The notes under the pieces are model-generated. The model saw nothing but the letters and a program-made list of their open reading frames with translations, was not told where the DNA came from and did no database searches. The translations under genes and the position numbers were made by a program. 64,000 bases of DNA from an uncultured Collinsella sp. (GTDB lineage: Bacteria > Actinomycetota > Coriobacteriia > Coriobacteriales > Coriobacteriaceae), in the NCBI GenBank assembly GCA_934655755.1, contig CAKUHA010000004.1:49121-113120 (forward strand), in the 5' to 3' direction. Of this stretch, positions 1-8,544 are shown piece by piece (the first letter of the stretch is position 1; every line of letters begins with the position of its first letter).

Positions 1-1
1 G

Positions 2-547
2 CAGTCGCTTGCGCTCGAGAGCCTGCAGGCGACCATGTTTACCATGTCGATGACCGTTGTCGATCGCTATATGGCGCAGCGCGACGGCCGTCCGGGCAAT
101 ACGTTTGTCTGGGGAGACGACGTGGAGTGGGGCGGACAGATCGCCCGCGCGCACAAGATGGGCGAGAACATCGTCAAGGCCATTCGCACGCCGGTGGACG
201 AGCGCTGCTGGCTGGGCGACCCGGATGACGGCGTGTGCCCCAACTGCCATAGCTCCCTGGTGTATCCCGGCGACAAGCATTGGGACGGCGTCGAGTTTCC
301 CTGGGAGTGCGCGGTCTGCGGCGCGGGCGGCGATATCGTGACCGACGAGCGCACTGGGCGTCCCAAGCTCAAGATTGCCGAGAACGGCCTGATTCGCGAC
401 CGCAACGACGACCATGCGCGCGCCGAGCACCTCAACGAGATCAACAAGACGCGCGACGAGTTCTTCGCCCACATGGACGAGGTTAAGCCGCTCATGGAGA
501 AATACGCCAAGATGACGTTCCCCACGTTGGAGATCAAGCGCGACTAG
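2..547 (+). CDS. Flavodoxin/NADPH-dependent FMN reductase family protein, 3' part (5' end outside window)
   Basis: The reading frame is open from base 2 to the stop at 545-547, so this is the C-terminal about 181 residues of a longer protein; the internal ATG at 35 has no ribosome binding site and is not taken as the start. The visible part begins in the helical C-terminal region typical of flavodoxin-fold reductases (residues such as WGGQIARAHKMGENIVKAI), then carries two CxxC pairs (CPNC at about 236-247, CAVC at about 309-320) that look like a small zinc ribbon, then a charged helical tail. Family assignment is inferred from the overall pattern because the FMN-binding N-terminus is missing. 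Possible role: flavin or quinone reduction by NAD(P)H. A GC-rich inverted repeat (558-564 with 600-606, followed by a short T stretch) just after the stop could terminate it inside the end of the convergent gene. Confidence 0.6.
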   Translation, partial: QSLALESLQATMFTMSMTVVDRYMAQRDGRPGNTFVWGDDVEWGGQIARAHKMGENIVKAIRTPVDERCWLGDPDDGVCPNCHSSLVYPGDKHWDGVEFPWECAVCGAGGDIVTDERTGRPKLKIAENGLIRDRNDDHARAEHLNEINKTRDEFFAHMDEVKPLMEKYAKMTFPTLEIKRD

Positions 548-569
548 TTTTGCCCAGGCCCCGCCCGGC

Positions 570-1883
570 CTACTTGCGACAGTGCAGGTCGGCGCTAGTG
601 CGGGGCTTTGTCCTCGGCTCAAGAAAGCCAAGGTAGATAAGGGTGCGAATCGAGAGATGGAACAAAAAGAGGTCTTCTCCCGATGCCAAGTCGTTGCCGG
701 TGATTTCCTTGATGCGGTTAATGCGGTAGAGCAGCGTATTTTTGTGGAGTGACAGGATCGTTGCCGTGCGCGCCGTGTTGCAACTGTGCTGCATAAAGGC
801 AAAGAGCGTCTCGACCAGCTCGGAATCGTGCGACTGGTCGTGCTCCCAGAGCGCCCAGATTGCCGGATGGCAGTAATTCATAAGGTTGACGTGGTCGTTG
901 CAGATGTCGAGCATCTCCATATAGGTGTATTCGCAATAGCGATACACGTGGGTGTCGTCGAGGATCTTGGTGAAGGTGGAGCCGTAGCGAATGGCGGCTC
1001 GTGCCTGATTGAGGTGCGCCCGCACGTCCGTTGCCTGGGAAAACTCGTTGCTAATGCCGACAAACAGGCTGTTTGCGGCGGCGACGCGCGCAAGGATTGC
1101 CTCGTCGGCGACGGGCAGTTGCGTGGAAGGCGGGCGGCTCACCAGCGCCACAAGTTCGCCTTCGTACATGGTAATGAGACTGTGGTGCAGCAGCGGCTGC
1201 AGCTGTCCGCGGATGCTTTCCGCATCACGCGCGTCCAGCTGAGCGTCTTTTTTGAGCAAGCATACAACGTAGAGTGCGGGGAGCGGGGTAAAACCGACGA
1301 GCTGCATCCTGCGCGTGCAGCTGATGGGGTTGGGAATCTCGTCGTCCAAAAGGCGCGAGAGAAAATATGGCCCCTGTTGTGGTCCTCCCAGCGAAAGGAA
1401 ACCGCCCTTTTGCAGCTCTTGAGCGAGCAGGCGGACAAAGAACTCAAAGACGTCGCGGTCGCTATCGCCAAAGGCATGATTGCGCTCGATCATCATTGCC
1501 CGGCCCAGGCAGGTGCCGTGTACCGTGATTGCAGCAGTCATGGTGTTGAGCTGGAAGATATCGTTATAGCGTGTAAGGGGGCCCGACGACCGGGCGAGCT
1601 GCTCGTCTAAGCCGCAGTCGATGATATAGCGCACGCCTGCGTCCTGGAGCATGTCGCCTTCGGAGAGTTCGGCACGGGTGACGGCCGCGAAGGCAGAATC
1701 GTCGGCATCGTCAAGCTCAAAGCCGCCGCGGGCGGCGTAGCGGTAGACGGGGTCGACGACGAGCACCGGATTGTCCATAACGTCGGAAGCCGTTTTCGTA
1801 AGGCTGCTAAGCCCCGTGTCGCCCAGGAGCGCCTCGAGCAGCGCTTGCTTTGCGGTGGACCTATCGGTGGTGCTCGGTTGCAT
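570..1883 (-). CDS. PucR-family helix-turn-helix transcriptional regulator
   Basis: 437-residue cytoplasmic regulator. The C-terminal about 70 residues (NTARTATILSLHKNTLLYRI and following) match the PucR/CdaR-type HTH in which a short helix pair is followed by the conserved NTLLYRI segment. The N-terminal half contains a GAF-like stretch (MDNPVLVVDPVYRYAA) and the middle a degenerate GGDEF-like region common in this family. The start at 1883 is supported by AAGGGA about 7 bases upstream on the minus strand. It is divergent from the flavin oxidoreductase at 2492, with the hairpin repeat cluster between them. PucR-type regulators commonly control an adjacent catabolic gene, so control of the oxidoreductase is a reasonable inference, not shown by the sequence. 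Confidence 0.85.
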   Translation of the reverse strand: MQPSTTDRSTAKQALLEALLGDTGLSSLTKTASDVMDNPVLVVDPVYRYAARGGFELDDADDSAFAAVTRAELSEGDMLQDAGVRYIIDCGLDEQLARSSGPLTRYNDIFQLNTMTAAITVHGTCLGRAMMIERNHAFGDSDRDVFEFFVRLLAQELQKGGFLSLGGPQQGPYFLSRLLDDEIPNPISCTRRMQLVGFTPLPALYVVCLLKKDAQLDARDAESIRGQLQPLLHHSLITMYEGELVALVSRPPSTQLPVADEAILARVAAANSLFVGISNEFSQATDVRAHLNQARAAIRYGSTFTKILDDTHVYRYCEYTYMEMLDICNDHVNLMNYCHPAIWALWEHDQSHDSELVETLFAFMQHSCNTARTATILSLHKNTLLYRINRIKEITGNDLASGEDLFLFHLSIRTLIYLGFLEPRTKPRTSADLHCRK

Positions 1884-2491
1884 AGATGTCCCTTCTGTCG
1901 CGTCGTTGCCATAGACGGCGCGTGACCCAATAATTATCGCAGGCTGCGCATCGTTGAGTTGTTTAAAACGGTGAGTGCGGTGGTCGTTTTCTTGAACGGG
2001 GGCACTGCCGTTGCTGGCGTTGGGGGCTGTCTTGTTCCGCCTTGCCGGTTTGTCTCGATCTGTAACGGTTAGGGGTCAAAAGTCGGTCTAGGTGTTACAG
2101 ATTTAGACAAACCAGCGGGACGGTCTTTGTTTGTCTAAATCTGTAACAAGAGGGATGGATTTTGCCGAGTTACTGTTACAGATTGAGATTTTCTGGCAGG
2201 CAGGTTTGGTCTGTCTCGGTCTGTAACATTTGAGACCGGTTTTGGCCGGTAGATGTTACAGATCGAGATATTTGGACAGGGAGGGCCCCGCTTGTCTAAA
2301 TCTGTAACAGTTAGACCCTATTTTGCCGAGTAGATGTTACAGATTGAGACAAACCGGGAGCCGGCCCCACCCCATCCACCAGCCCTTATCTGCTATCCGC
2401 CGATTTCAACTGCGGCCCCGTGCCCCCATGCCATATCCTCTAGACAACTACGCGGCATCATCGCCGCCGCGCCTACAAGAGAGGAATATCC
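1884..2491. other. Divergent intergenic region holding four hairpin repeats
   Basis: 608 bases between divergently transcribed genes. Bases 2047-2356 are four related palindromic units (separate entry). The flanks (1884-2046 and 2357-2491) hold no convincing ORF. An SD (AGAGAGGA) lies at about 2479-2487 for the downstream gene. I could not define a canonical sigma70 promoter for either gene; the repeats sit between both, so they lie in one or both 5' leaders or upstream of the promoters. Confidence 0.6.
2047..2356. repeat. Four tandem about 65-nt palindromic units (TCTGTAAC/GTTACAGA family)
   Basis: Units at about 2047-2113, 2127-2193, 2203-2276 and 2291-2355. Each has a left arm of the form TTGTCTMRATCTGTAAC and a right arm GTTACAGATY-AGACAAA, enclosing a 25-30 base spacer that often contains TTTTGCCGAGTA or TTTTGGCCGGTAGA. 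Unit 1 has near-perfect 20-base arms. Arms differ slightly between units (TCTCGAT versus TCTAAAT) while staying complementary or nearly so. A fifth unit lies at 46817-46880, so the element is dispersed as well as tandem. Looks like a REP/BIME-type repeat; function unknown. Confidence 0.85.
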
Positions 2492-4522
2492 ATGACCGCA
2501 CCTGTATCCAAGCTGCTCCAGCCCATTACGGTTGGCCCCCTTGAGCTTAAGAACCGCATTATGTTCCCGCCGCTGACCACCGGCTACGAGGAGCGCGACG
2601 GCTCCATCGGCGAGCGCAGCCTGGCTTTTTACGAGCGCCTGGCCCGTGGCGGCGTGAGCTACATCGTCATCGGCGACGTCGCTCCCGTCATGACCGCGAG
2701 CCCCACGCCCAAGCTGGCGACCGACGCTCAGATTCCCACGTTTAAGGCACTGGCCGACGCCGTCCACAAGCACGGCGCCAAGGTTGCGCTGCAGCTGTTC
2801 CACCCCGAGTACGACGTGCCCGGCGTCGGCCGTATGGTCATGGGCTCCATGGCCGCCGCCAAGGCCGCGCAGGAGGCCAAGGCCGCCGGCGACGAGGAGA
2901 CCTTCGCCGCCAAGATGGCCGAGTCCAACGAGATCCGCAAGCAGGCCTACGCCAAGCTGCACCACGACATGCAGCACTTTGTGAACGAGGCCAGCGTGGA
3001 ACAGCTCACCCAGATCAAGGAGGCCATCGCCGCCTCGGCCGCCCGCGCGCAGCAGGCCGGTATCGATGCCATCGAGGTCCACGGCGACCGTCTGGTGGGT
3101 TCGCTGTGCTCCGCGATCCTCAACAAGCGCACCGACGAGTACGGCGGCTCGTTCGAGAACCGCGTCCGCTATGCTCTGGAGGTCGTCGCCGCCATTAAGG
3201 AGGCCGCGCCGCAGCTGATGGTGGAGTACAAACTCCCCGTGATCATGGAGAATTCCGACGGCACGCCGCGCGGCAAGGGCGGTCTGCAGCCCGACGAGGC
3301 CTGCGAGTTCGCCAAGCTGCTCGAAGGCGCCGGCATCGACATGATCCAGGTCGCGCAGGCAAACCACACCGGCAACATGGGCGACACCATTCCGCCCATG
3401 GGCGCCATGCCCTACAACTGGACGCTACCCGTGGCCGAGCGCGTCAAGGCCCTGGTCTCCGTGCCGGTGGCAACCGTCGGCCGCGTGGTTTCGGTCGAGG
3501 CCGGCGAGAAGATCCTGGAAGACGGCTCGGCAGACATTGTCGCCTATGGTCGCTCGCTCATGTGCGACCCCGACATTGCGCTGAAGGCCGCCACCGGCGA
3601 GCCCATTCGCGAGTGCCTCAACTGCAACAAGGGCTGCGTCGATGCGATTCAAAACCGCAAGTACATCTCGTGCGTACTCAATGCCGAGAACGGCGACGAG
3701 GCGACCATCGCCATTAAGCCGGGCGAGGGCGACAAGAAGATCGCCGTGGTGGGCGGCGGCATCGCCGGCCTGGAGGCCGCGCGCGTGGCGGCCAAGCGCG
3801 GCTACGACGTGACCGTCTACGAGGCAAGCGATCATCTGGGCGGCCAGATTGTGCTGGCGGCCGCGCCTCCGCGCAAGGGCGAGATCATGCGCTCGGTCGA
3901 GTACTACGAGAAGATTCTGCCTGGTCTGGGCGTGAAGGTTGAGCTCAACCATGTCGCTACCGCTGAGGACCTCAACGCTGCAGACGCCGCGATTGTGGCC
4001 GTGGGCGCGCACGACGTGGTCATCCCCGTTCCGGGTGCCGACTCGGAGAAGGTCGTCTCGAGCTGGGACGTGCTGGCCGGCAAGGTGGAGCTCACGGGAC
4101 GCGTTGCCGTCATTGGCGGCGGCCTGGTGGGCACCGAGACTGCCGAGTACCTGCTGCAGCACGGCTGCGAGGTGGCGATCGTGGAGATGCTCGACAAGAT
4201 TGCCGCGGGCGAGTCCGAGACCATTCTGCCGCTGATTATGAGCGACTTTGCCGAGCACAACGTGGAGCAGCACGTGAAGACCCGCCTGACCGCCATTACC
4301 GACGAGGGCGTGGAAGCTGTGCGCACTGCCGAGGACGGCGCCGAGGAGCCGGTGAAGATTGCCTGCGATTACGTGGTGATGGCCGTGGGCTCCAAGGCCA
4401 ACGCGTTTGACCTGGACGGCGTGACGGTGCCCGTGACCTGCGTGGGCGACTGCTCGGGCGAGCGCACCGCCGACATTGCGAGCGCCATTCGCACGGCGTA
4501 TCACGCGGCCAACGAGCTGTAG
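2492..4522 (+). CDS. NADH:flavin oxidoreductase / 2,4-dienoyl-CoA reductase-like FMN-FeS-FAD enzyme
   Basis: 676-residue enzyme with the three-part build of 2,4-dienoyl-CoA reductase and the bile-acid enzymes BaiCD/BaiH: an Old-Yellow-Enzyme TIM barrel (residues about 8-360), a 4Fe-4S site (CLNCNKGC at about 372-379 plus a downstream Cys in SCVLNAEN), a FAD-binding Rossmann fold (GGGIAGLEAARVAAKRGYDV, about 418) and a NAD(P)-binding fold (GGGLVGTETAEYL, about 545). It should reduce an activated C=C bond using NAD(P)H through FAD, FeS and FMN. The start has a GAGAGGA SD 7 bases upstream. Substrate cannot be read from the sequence; enoate, dienoyl-CoA and steroid/bile-acid substrates are all possible. 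Followed by a strong terminator, so probably monocistronic; divergent PucR regulator upstream. Confidence 0.88.
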   Translation: MTAPVSKLLQPITVGPLELKNRIMFPPLTTGYEERDGSIGERSLAFYERLARGGVSYIVIGDVAPVMTASPTPKLATDAQIPTFKALADAVHKHGAKVALQLFHPEYDVPGVGRMVMGSMAAAKAAQEAKAAGDEETFAAKMAESNEIRKQAYAKLHHDMQHFVNEASVEQLTQIKEAIAASAARAQQAGIDAIEVHGDRLVGSLCSAILNKRTDEYGGSFENRVRYALEVVAAIKEAAPQLMVEYKLPVIMENSDGTPRGKGGLQPDEACEFAKLLEGAGIDMIQVAQANHTGNMGDTIPPMGAMPYNWTLPVAERVKALVSVPVATVGRVVSVEAGEKILEDGSADIVAYGRSLMCDPDIALKAATGEPIRECLNCNKGCVDAIQNRKYISCVLNAENGDEATIAIKPGEGDKKIAVVGGGIAGLEAARVAAKRGYDVTVYEASDHLGGQIVLAAAPPRKGEIMRSVEYYEKILPGLGVKVELNHVATAEDLNAADAAIVAVGAHDVVIPVPGADSEKVVSSWDVLAGKVELTGRVAVIGGGLVGTETAEYLLQHGCEVAIVEMLDKIAAGESETILPLIMSDFAEHNVEQHVKTRLTAITDEGVEAVRTAEDGAEEPVKIACDYVVMAVGSKANAFDLDGVTVPVTCVGDCSGERTADIASAIRTAYHAANEL

Positions 4523-4595
4523 TTGAACATCGCAGCGGGACGGGGCGGTAGCACGGATCCGCCTCGCCCGGCTGCGTCCCGACGGGTATCGTTTT

Positions 4596-4634
4596 GGGGC
4601 GGAGCCTGCAAGCACGGCAGGCCCGCCCCTTTTT
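4596..4634 (+). terminator. Rho-independent terminator of the flavin oxidoreductase
   Basis: GGGGCGG-A-GCCTGC, a 7-base loop, then GCAGGC-CCGCCCC and TTTTT. Thirteen paired bases with a single bulge directly before the T run. Confidence 0.9.
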
Positions 4635-4886
4635 GTTTCGCTTCGGTGGATGACAATACACGGAGACCATACGGCGAGAGGCTGTTTGTTGCGTCAGAAG
4701 CTGCTCAAAATTATTGGGGGAGGGGTTAATAATTTCATCCTTCGCGTAAAACTGCCAAAAAGGCGGCAATTTTGTCGGCAATCCACCGCCGCCTAGCTAC
4801 GCGCTAACTACCAGCGTAAATAAATGTTAAAGAATATCCGCACAATCGCTCTAAATGCCCAGATAGCGAAATTGCGATTTTCAATT

Positions 4887-4943
4887 AACTGTTACGTGCA
4901 AACAGCAAAATGCTACTATCTAACATGCACGTAAGAAAACAGT
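4887..4943 (+). promoter_or_regulatory. Promoter flanked by a perfect inverted repeat upstream of the double-HTH gene
   Basis: TTACGTGCA (4892-4900) and TGCACGTAA (4926-4934) form a perfect 9-base inverted repeat, extended by AACTG at 4887 and CAGTT at 4940. Between the arms lies TGCTACTAT (4911-4919), an extended -10 box. An operator whose two halves surround the -10 fits repression, possibly autoregulation by the adjacent HTH protein. No good -35 is visible. Confidence 0.5.
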
Positions 4944-4963
4944 TTAACGTTTAGGGCTGAGAA

Positions 4964-5368
4964 GTGGCAGGTATGTCAGAAGCAACAAGGACTCGTTCGC
5001 ATGCGCCCGAGGTTAGGCAGCGCGCCGTCGAGGTCCTCCAAGAGGGGGTCGGTCATCGCGCCCTCGCCGCGAAACTTGGCATTCCCCAGGCCACGGCTCG
5101 TCAGTGGGCCCGTGCGTATGCCGTGGGCGGTGCCGATGCCGTGCTCAATGCAGGCTCTCATCACCGCACGTATTCATACGAAGTCAAGCTTGCCGTGGTC
5201 AAGGACCGCCTGGAAAATGGCCTCACGGTCCGCGAGGCCATGATTAAGCACAAGATTCCCAGCGAGTCCTCGGTCAAGGCTTGGTGCCGCCAGTATCGCG
5301 ACGGCGGTGCAGCCGCGTTGGTCGATAAGCCGCGAGGCCGCAAGCCACGTGTTAAAAAGGCTGAGTAG
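4964..5368 (+). CDS. Orphan transposase-OrfA-like double helix-turn-helix protein
   Basis: 134-residue basic protein with two successive HTH units (about residues 18-55, RQRAVEVLQEG...IPQATARQWARAY, and 70-110, VKLAVVKDRLENG...IPSESSVKAWCRQY) and a basic tail. This is the layout of IS3-family OrfA and related helix-turn-helix 28/29-type proteins. No OrfB-like integrase (DDE) follows and no terminal inverted repeats were found, so it is an orphan: a decayed IS remnant or a domesticated DNA-binding protein. It has its own palindrome-bracketed promoter and its own terminator, which favours a functional regulator. The start could be GTG 4964 or ATG 4973; neither has a strong SD. Confidence 0.7.
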   Translation: MAGMSEATRTRSHAPEVRQRAVEVLQEGVGHRALAAKLGIPQATARQWARAYAVGGADAVLNAGSHHRTYSYEVKLAVVKDRLENGLTVREAMIKHKIPSESSVKAWCRQYRDGGAAALVDKPRGRKPRVKKAE

Positions 5369-5380
5369 CGATCGAGATGG

Positions 5381-5403
5381 TGCGCCCGCGCGGCGCATTT
5401 TTC
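5381..5403 (+). terminator. Rho-independent terminator of the double-HTH gene
   Basis: TGCGCC-CGCGC-GGCGCA followed by TTTTTC, starting 13 bases after the stop codon. Confidence 0.85.
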
Positions 5404-5649
5404 TTGCCTCGATGTCCCGGTTTGCCCGCGAGCCCCTTGGGACATCCTCCAACGTGGCTAATAATCCGCACGCGGGGGCTTCGGTTTTTCCGCCGCGATA
5501 AATCCCTGCCGCCTCTTACTCCCATCCGGACAGACGCCTTGCCCTGCACGTCCAAAACTCCCCAGTTGACCGAAAACCCACCACCGTACCTCCCAATTTG
5601 CGCTATAACGTGATGTTGATTAAGCGTTTTTGCATGGGGGAGTGATGGT

Positions 5650-8532
5650 ATGACGCTACTGTATTTCCTTACCCTATTTCCGCTGGTACCGGCGTTGGGC
5701 ATGTTGCTCGCGCGCGGTGACCGCGCTCGCGATGCGGTGGGGCTCATAGGCTCCGGCATCATCATGGCGGTGACGGTTGTAGTCGCCGTCATGTTTTTTG
5801 GCATGGGCCCGCAGAGCTTCGAGGTTGCACCGAGCACCTCGCACGTGCTTTCGATCATCAGCTCCGCCATCGACGTGATCCTGTGCGCCGTCATTCTGTA
5901 CAACGCGCGCAAATATAAGAGCACGCTCACCACGGTGCTTGGCGTGGTGCAGTTGGTGGGCTCGGTCGCCTTTGCGGCCATGACGTTGCCCGCGGCCGAA
6001 GCCGTCACCGCCACGCCGCTCTACCTGGATTACATGAGCGTGATCATGGTGCTTGCCGTCGGCATCGTCGGCAGTCTGATCTGCGTGTATGCCCTGGGCT
6101 ACATGAAGGACTTCCAGGCTCACGACGAGCACGAGGCCGCGCTGCGCGGACAGACCGCGCCCGACCGTCGCCCGCAGTTCCTGGCGCTTATGTTCCTGTT
6201 CCTCTCGGCCATGTTCGTCATCGTGACGAGCGACAACCTGGAGTGGCTGTTCTGCGGCTGGGAAATCACCACCGTGTGCTCGTTCCTCATGATTGGCTAC
6301 ACGCGCACGCCCGAGGCCATCAAAAACGCCTTTACCCAGATCATCCTCAACATGCTGGGCGGCATCGCGTTTTTGGCCGGACTCATGTACCTGCACGTTA
6401 ACGGCATGCCGCTGACCATCTCGGGCATGATCGAGCTTTCCGGTGCCGGCACCGCGCAGTCCGCGCTGCTGGTGATGCCGGTCGTCCTGCTGTCGCTCGC
6501 CGCCCTTACCAAGGCCGCGCAGATGCCGTTCCATACCTGGCTGCTCGGTGCCATGGTCGCTCCCACTCCCACGAGCGCCCTGCTGCACTCGTCCACCATG
6601 GTCAAGGCCGGCGTGTTTCTGATGGTCAAGCTCAGCCCGCTCTATGCCACCTATCCCGTGACGGGCTTTATGGTCACCAGCGTGGGCGCCATCACGTTTT
6701 TGCTCGCCGCCCTCATGGCCATCTCGCAGAGCAACGCCAAACGCGTGCTCGCGTACTCCACCATTTCCAACCTGGGCCTCATCAGTGCCTGCTTGGGTGT
6801 CGGCGCGCCCGAGGCCGTGTGGGCCGCCATCTTCCTGGTCTTGTTCCATACAGTTGCTAAGTCGCTGCTATTCCTGTGTGTGGGCACCGCCGAGCATCAC
6901 ATCGGCAGCCGCAACATCGAGGACATGGACGGCATGTTCAGTCGCATGCCGCACCTGACGCGCCTGATGATGCTGGGCATTATGGGCATGTTCGTGGCCC
7001 CGTTTGGCATGCTCGTGTCCAAGTGGGGTGCCCTGGTGGCGTTTGCGCAGACCGGCAACGTGCTCATGATTATGGTGCTGGCCTTTGGCTCGGCCGCGAC
7101 GTTCTTCTTTTGGGGCAAGTGGCTTGCCAAGCTTTCGGGCGTCGACCCCACGGCTCAAAACGTGGAGGTTAATGTCCACAAGACCGAGTGGACGGCGCTC
7201 AACACCATCGCCGCTCTGCTGGTGCTGTGCTGCGTGGCGTTCCCGCTCATCTCGAGCGGTCTGGTGTCGCCTTACCTGGCCATGGTGTTTGGCCGCGTGC
7301 CGCACGTCATTGGCAAGGACGCCATGTATCTGATGGTGGTTATCGTGGCGTTTATCGCCGTGGTGCTGCTGACCTCGTTCCGCGTGAGCAACAAGCCGCA
7401 TGTAAATGTGTATTTGTCGGGCGTTGGAACCGAGAGCTACCGTCATTTCCGCGGCTCGATGGGCCACGAAGTAAAGGCCGAAAAGCGCAACTGGTACCTG
7501 GAGGACGCCCTTGGCGAGAAGCGCCTTGGCCCCGCGGGCAGCGTCGTGTGCTGCGCCATCATTTTGTTTGCGCTGCTGTGCTGCGCGTGGATTGGACCCG
7601 AGCGGCTTGCCATGAGCGCGCCCTCGGTGCTGCGCGGTAAGTATTTCGAAGGCTCGGGCGTCGTGGGCATTTTTATTGGCACCGTGGCGTTTGCCCTGAT
7701 CGCGCCGCTTGTGGGCGGCCTGATCGACGGTCTTGACCGCAAGCTTTCAGCCCGCATGCAGGGCCGCGTGGGCCCGCGTCTGCTGCAGCCCTTCTACGAC
7801 GTTGCCAAGCTGCTGCGCAAGGCCCCTGCCAGCGTAAACACCATGGACGATACCTATATGGCGTGCGCGCTCATCTTTACCGTGGTGGGCGGCGGCATTT
7901 TTGTGTCGGGTTCCAACACGCTGCTGTGCGCCTTTATGGTTACGCTTGCCGCGATCTTTGTGGTGCTGGCGTCCGCCTCGACGCAAAGCCCGTTTGCGCA
8001 GGTCGGTGCCGACCGCGAGCTGCTGCAGGTTATGAGCTACGAGCCCGCCGTTCTGCTGATGAGCGTGGGCCTGTACCTCGCCACCGATAGCTTTGACTCC
8101 ATCGCCGTAACCGGGCAGGCGGCCCCCATCATCGTGTACAGTGCGCCCATTTTCCTGGCGTTGCTTGCAGTGCTCACCATCAAGCTTCGCAAGTCGCCGT
8201 TCGACCTTTCGTACTCGCATCACGCGCATCAGGAGATTGTCCAGGGCGTCGCCACCGAGATGAGCGGCGGCACGCTGGCCAAGATGAGCCTTATGCACTG
8301 GTGCGAGACCGTGCTGTTTTTGATGTGGGTGGGCATGTTCTTTGTCTGGGACAACCCGGTGAGCTGGGTGGTTGCCCTGGTCGTGATGGCCGCGACGTAT
8401 TTTGTCGAGGTGCTGATCGATAACACCTTCGCCCGTAGCACCTGGCGCAGCTGCTTTAAGCTTGGCTGGGGCGTGGCGCTGGTGTTTGGCCTGCTCAACC
8501 TCATGCCCATCCTCGTCGACGTGTTTATTTAG
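5650..8532 (+). CDS. Fused Ech-type hydrogenase membrane subunit: NuoL/EchA-like plus NuoH/EchB-like
   Basis: 960-residue polytopic protein. Residues about 1-560 are a NuoL/MrpA-type proton- or sodium-translocating antiporter subunit with the conserved core KAAQMPFHTWLLGAMVAPTP and LLHSSTMVKAGVF. Residues about 660-960 are a NuoH/EchB-like subunit that anchors the soluble arm: GRVGPRLLQPFYDVAKLLRK, ADRELLQVMSYEP and a loop HHAHQEIVQGVATEMSGG. In known Ech and formate hydrogenlyase complexes these are separate genes; no stop or frameshift separates them here. SD GGGGGAG lies 7 bases before ATG 5650. It is first in an operon with NuoB-, NuoC-, NuoD- and ferredoxin-like genes, so it should couple hydrogenase electron transfer to ion pumping. 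The leader 5404-5649 shows no clear promoter. Confidence 0.9.
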   Translation: MTLLYFLTLFPLVPALGMLLARGDRARDAVGLIGSGIIMAVTVVVAVMFFGMGPQSFEVAPSTSHVLSIISSAIDVILCAVILYNARKYKSTLTTVLGVVQLVGSVAFAAMTLPAAEAVTATPLYLDYMSVIMVLAVGIVGSLICVYALGYMKDFQAHDEHEAALRGQTAPDRRPQFLALMFLFLSAMFVIVTSDNLEWLFCGWEITTVCSFLMIGYTRTPEAIKNAFTQIILNMLGGIAFLAGLMYLHVNGMPLTISGMIELSGAGTAQSALLVMPVVLLSLAALTKAAQMPFHTWLLGAMVAPTPTSALLHSSTMVKAGVFLMVKLSPLYATYPVTGFMVTSVGAITFLLAALMAISQSNAKRVLAYSTISNLGLISACLGVGAPEAVWAAIFLVLFHTVAKSLLFLCVGTAEHHIGSRNIEDMDGMFSRMPHLTRLMMLGIMGMFVAPFGMLVSKWGALVAFAQTGNVLMIMVLAFGSAATFFFWGKWLAKLSGVDPTAQNVEVNVHKTEWTALNTIAALLVLCCVAFPLISSGLVSPYLAMVFGRVPHVIGKDAMYLMVVIVAFIAVVLLTSFRVSNKPHVNVYLSGVGTESYRHFRGSMGHEVKAEKRNWYLEDALGEKRLGPAGSVVCCAIILFALLCCAWIGPERLAMSAPSVLRGKYFEGSGVVGIFIGTVAFALIAPLVGGLIDGLDRKLSARMQGRVGPRLLQPFYDVAKLLRKAPASVNTMDDTYMACALIFTVVGGGIFVSGSNTLLCAFMVTLAAIFVVLASASTQSPFAQVGADRELLQVMSYEPAVLLMSVGLYLATDSFDSIAVTGQAAPIIVYSAPIFLALLAVLTIKLRKSPFDLSYSHHAHQEIVQGVATEMSGGTLAKMSLMHWCETVLFLMWVGMFFVWDNPVSWVVALVVMAATYFVEVLIDNTFARSTWRSCFKLGWGVALVFGLLNLMPILVDVFI

Positions 8533-8544
8533 GAGGCGGCGTTT

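Larger units (their letters stand above)
4523..4963. other. Intergenic region with AT-rich promoter segment
   Basis: After the terminator at 4596-4634 the DNA becomes clearly more AT-rich than the surroundings (4680-4950). No supported ORF. Its last 80 bases hold the operator/promoter described at 4887-4943. The lower GC is consistent with acquired DNA around the transposase-like gene, but is also normal for promoter regions. Confidence 0.5.

Noticed and set aside
2047..2356. Possible CRISPR array
   Set aside because: The repeats are themselves palindromic hairpins, vary in sequence, and spacers are not unique inserts of constant length; no cas genes nearby.
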